Shown one piece after another: positions 13,789-13,872 of a stretch of 13,872 nt of DNA. The position numbers were made by a program, and so were the translations under genes. The notes under the pieces are model-generated. The model made no database searches, had not been told where the DNA came from, and was given only the letters and a program-made list of their open reading frames with translations. Each line of letters starts with the position of its first letter. Position 1 is the stretch's first letter. Source of the stretch: JBOGEB01 sp050743125 (GTDB taxonomy: Bacteria; Actinomycetota; Nitriliruptoria; Euzebyales; Egibacteraceae); NCBI GenBank assembly GCA_050743125.1, contig JBOGEB010000111.1, forward strand, positions 1 to 13,872, in the 5' to 3' direction.

Positions 13789-13872
13789 GAGCGTGTTTGA
13801 AAATTGTTGTGGGGGTCGCGTCGCGTCGGGTTCCGCTCGCGAAGAGCCGTTTAGGTCGCTCCACCCGACGCG
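13789..13872. mobile_element. Possible insertion sequence end at the right edge
   Basis: Immediately after the TAA stop the sequence becomes gagcgtgtttgaaaattg, AT-rich and unlike the surrounding DNA. It resembles the style of terminal inverted repeats of IS5-like elements with a TNA target. A 10-bp perfect inverted repeat (13822-13831 and 13863-13872, cgcgtcgggt/acccgacgcg) follows, cut off by the window end. No transposase is visible. It could instead be a normal 3' untranslated region with a hairpin. Confidence 0.3.

Overview
The window is high-GC DNA with strong G/C bias at third codon positions, GTG/TTG starts and many overlapping or near-touching genes. Gene content points to the Actinomycetota: an actinobacterial-type caa3 oxidase cluster with CtaG, a GpgS-type GT81 enzyme resembling mycobacterial GpgS, and a dUTPase of actinobacterial type. 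I cannot name a genus.

Layout. (1) Bases 1 to about 1245 look like the end of an integrated mobile element. They hold a 40-bp perfect palindrome and a tyrosine integrase whose N-terminal part is broken by several small frameshifts. The integrase runs into the 3' end of a tRNA-Gly(GCC) gene on the minus strand (1243-1318), the usual place for a tRNA-targeting element to insert. (2) Bases 1371-4676, all on the minus strand, are transcribed as sensor histidine kinase, NarL/LuxR response regulator, PlsC-like acyltransferase and dut. The kinase stop touches an alternative regulator start, the regulator and acyltransferase share one base, and about 320 bp of repeat-containing leader precede dut. 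(3) Bases 4677-4927 are the divergent control region between the kinase and the oxidase genes. (4) Bases 4928-11473, plus strand, are a tight cluster: cytochrome oxidase subunit II fused to cytochrome c, subunit I with a His-rich linker and extra C-terminal membrane hairpin, subunit III, small subunit IV, the copper assembly factor CtaG, a three-helix membrane-anchored cupredoxin, and glucosyl-3-phosphoglycerate synthase. (5) Citrate synthase follows (11537-12823). A phosphoribosyltransferase on the minus strand overlaps it tail to tail. (6) A stand-alone Lrp/AsnC-type ligand-binding domain protein closes the window. The last 84 bp change in composition and may be the edge of an insertion sequence.

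How it works together. The core is aerobic energy metabolism: citrate synthase feeds the TCA cycle, and a proton-pumping caa3 (A1-type) oxidase with its own tethered cytochrome c is the terminal acceptor. CtaG and the anchored cupredoxin are probably involved in copper delivery or electron donation. The divergent two-component system could sense membrane or redox state, but that is inference from position only.

No wholly new multi-gene system is evident. The points most worth checking are the decayed integrase/tRNA-Gly junction with its palindrome, the 33-bp in-frame minisatellite in the kinase and related GC-rich motifs on both sides of the divergent promoter, the mutually exclusive inverted repeats before dut, and the CtaG-coupled membrane cupredoxin.
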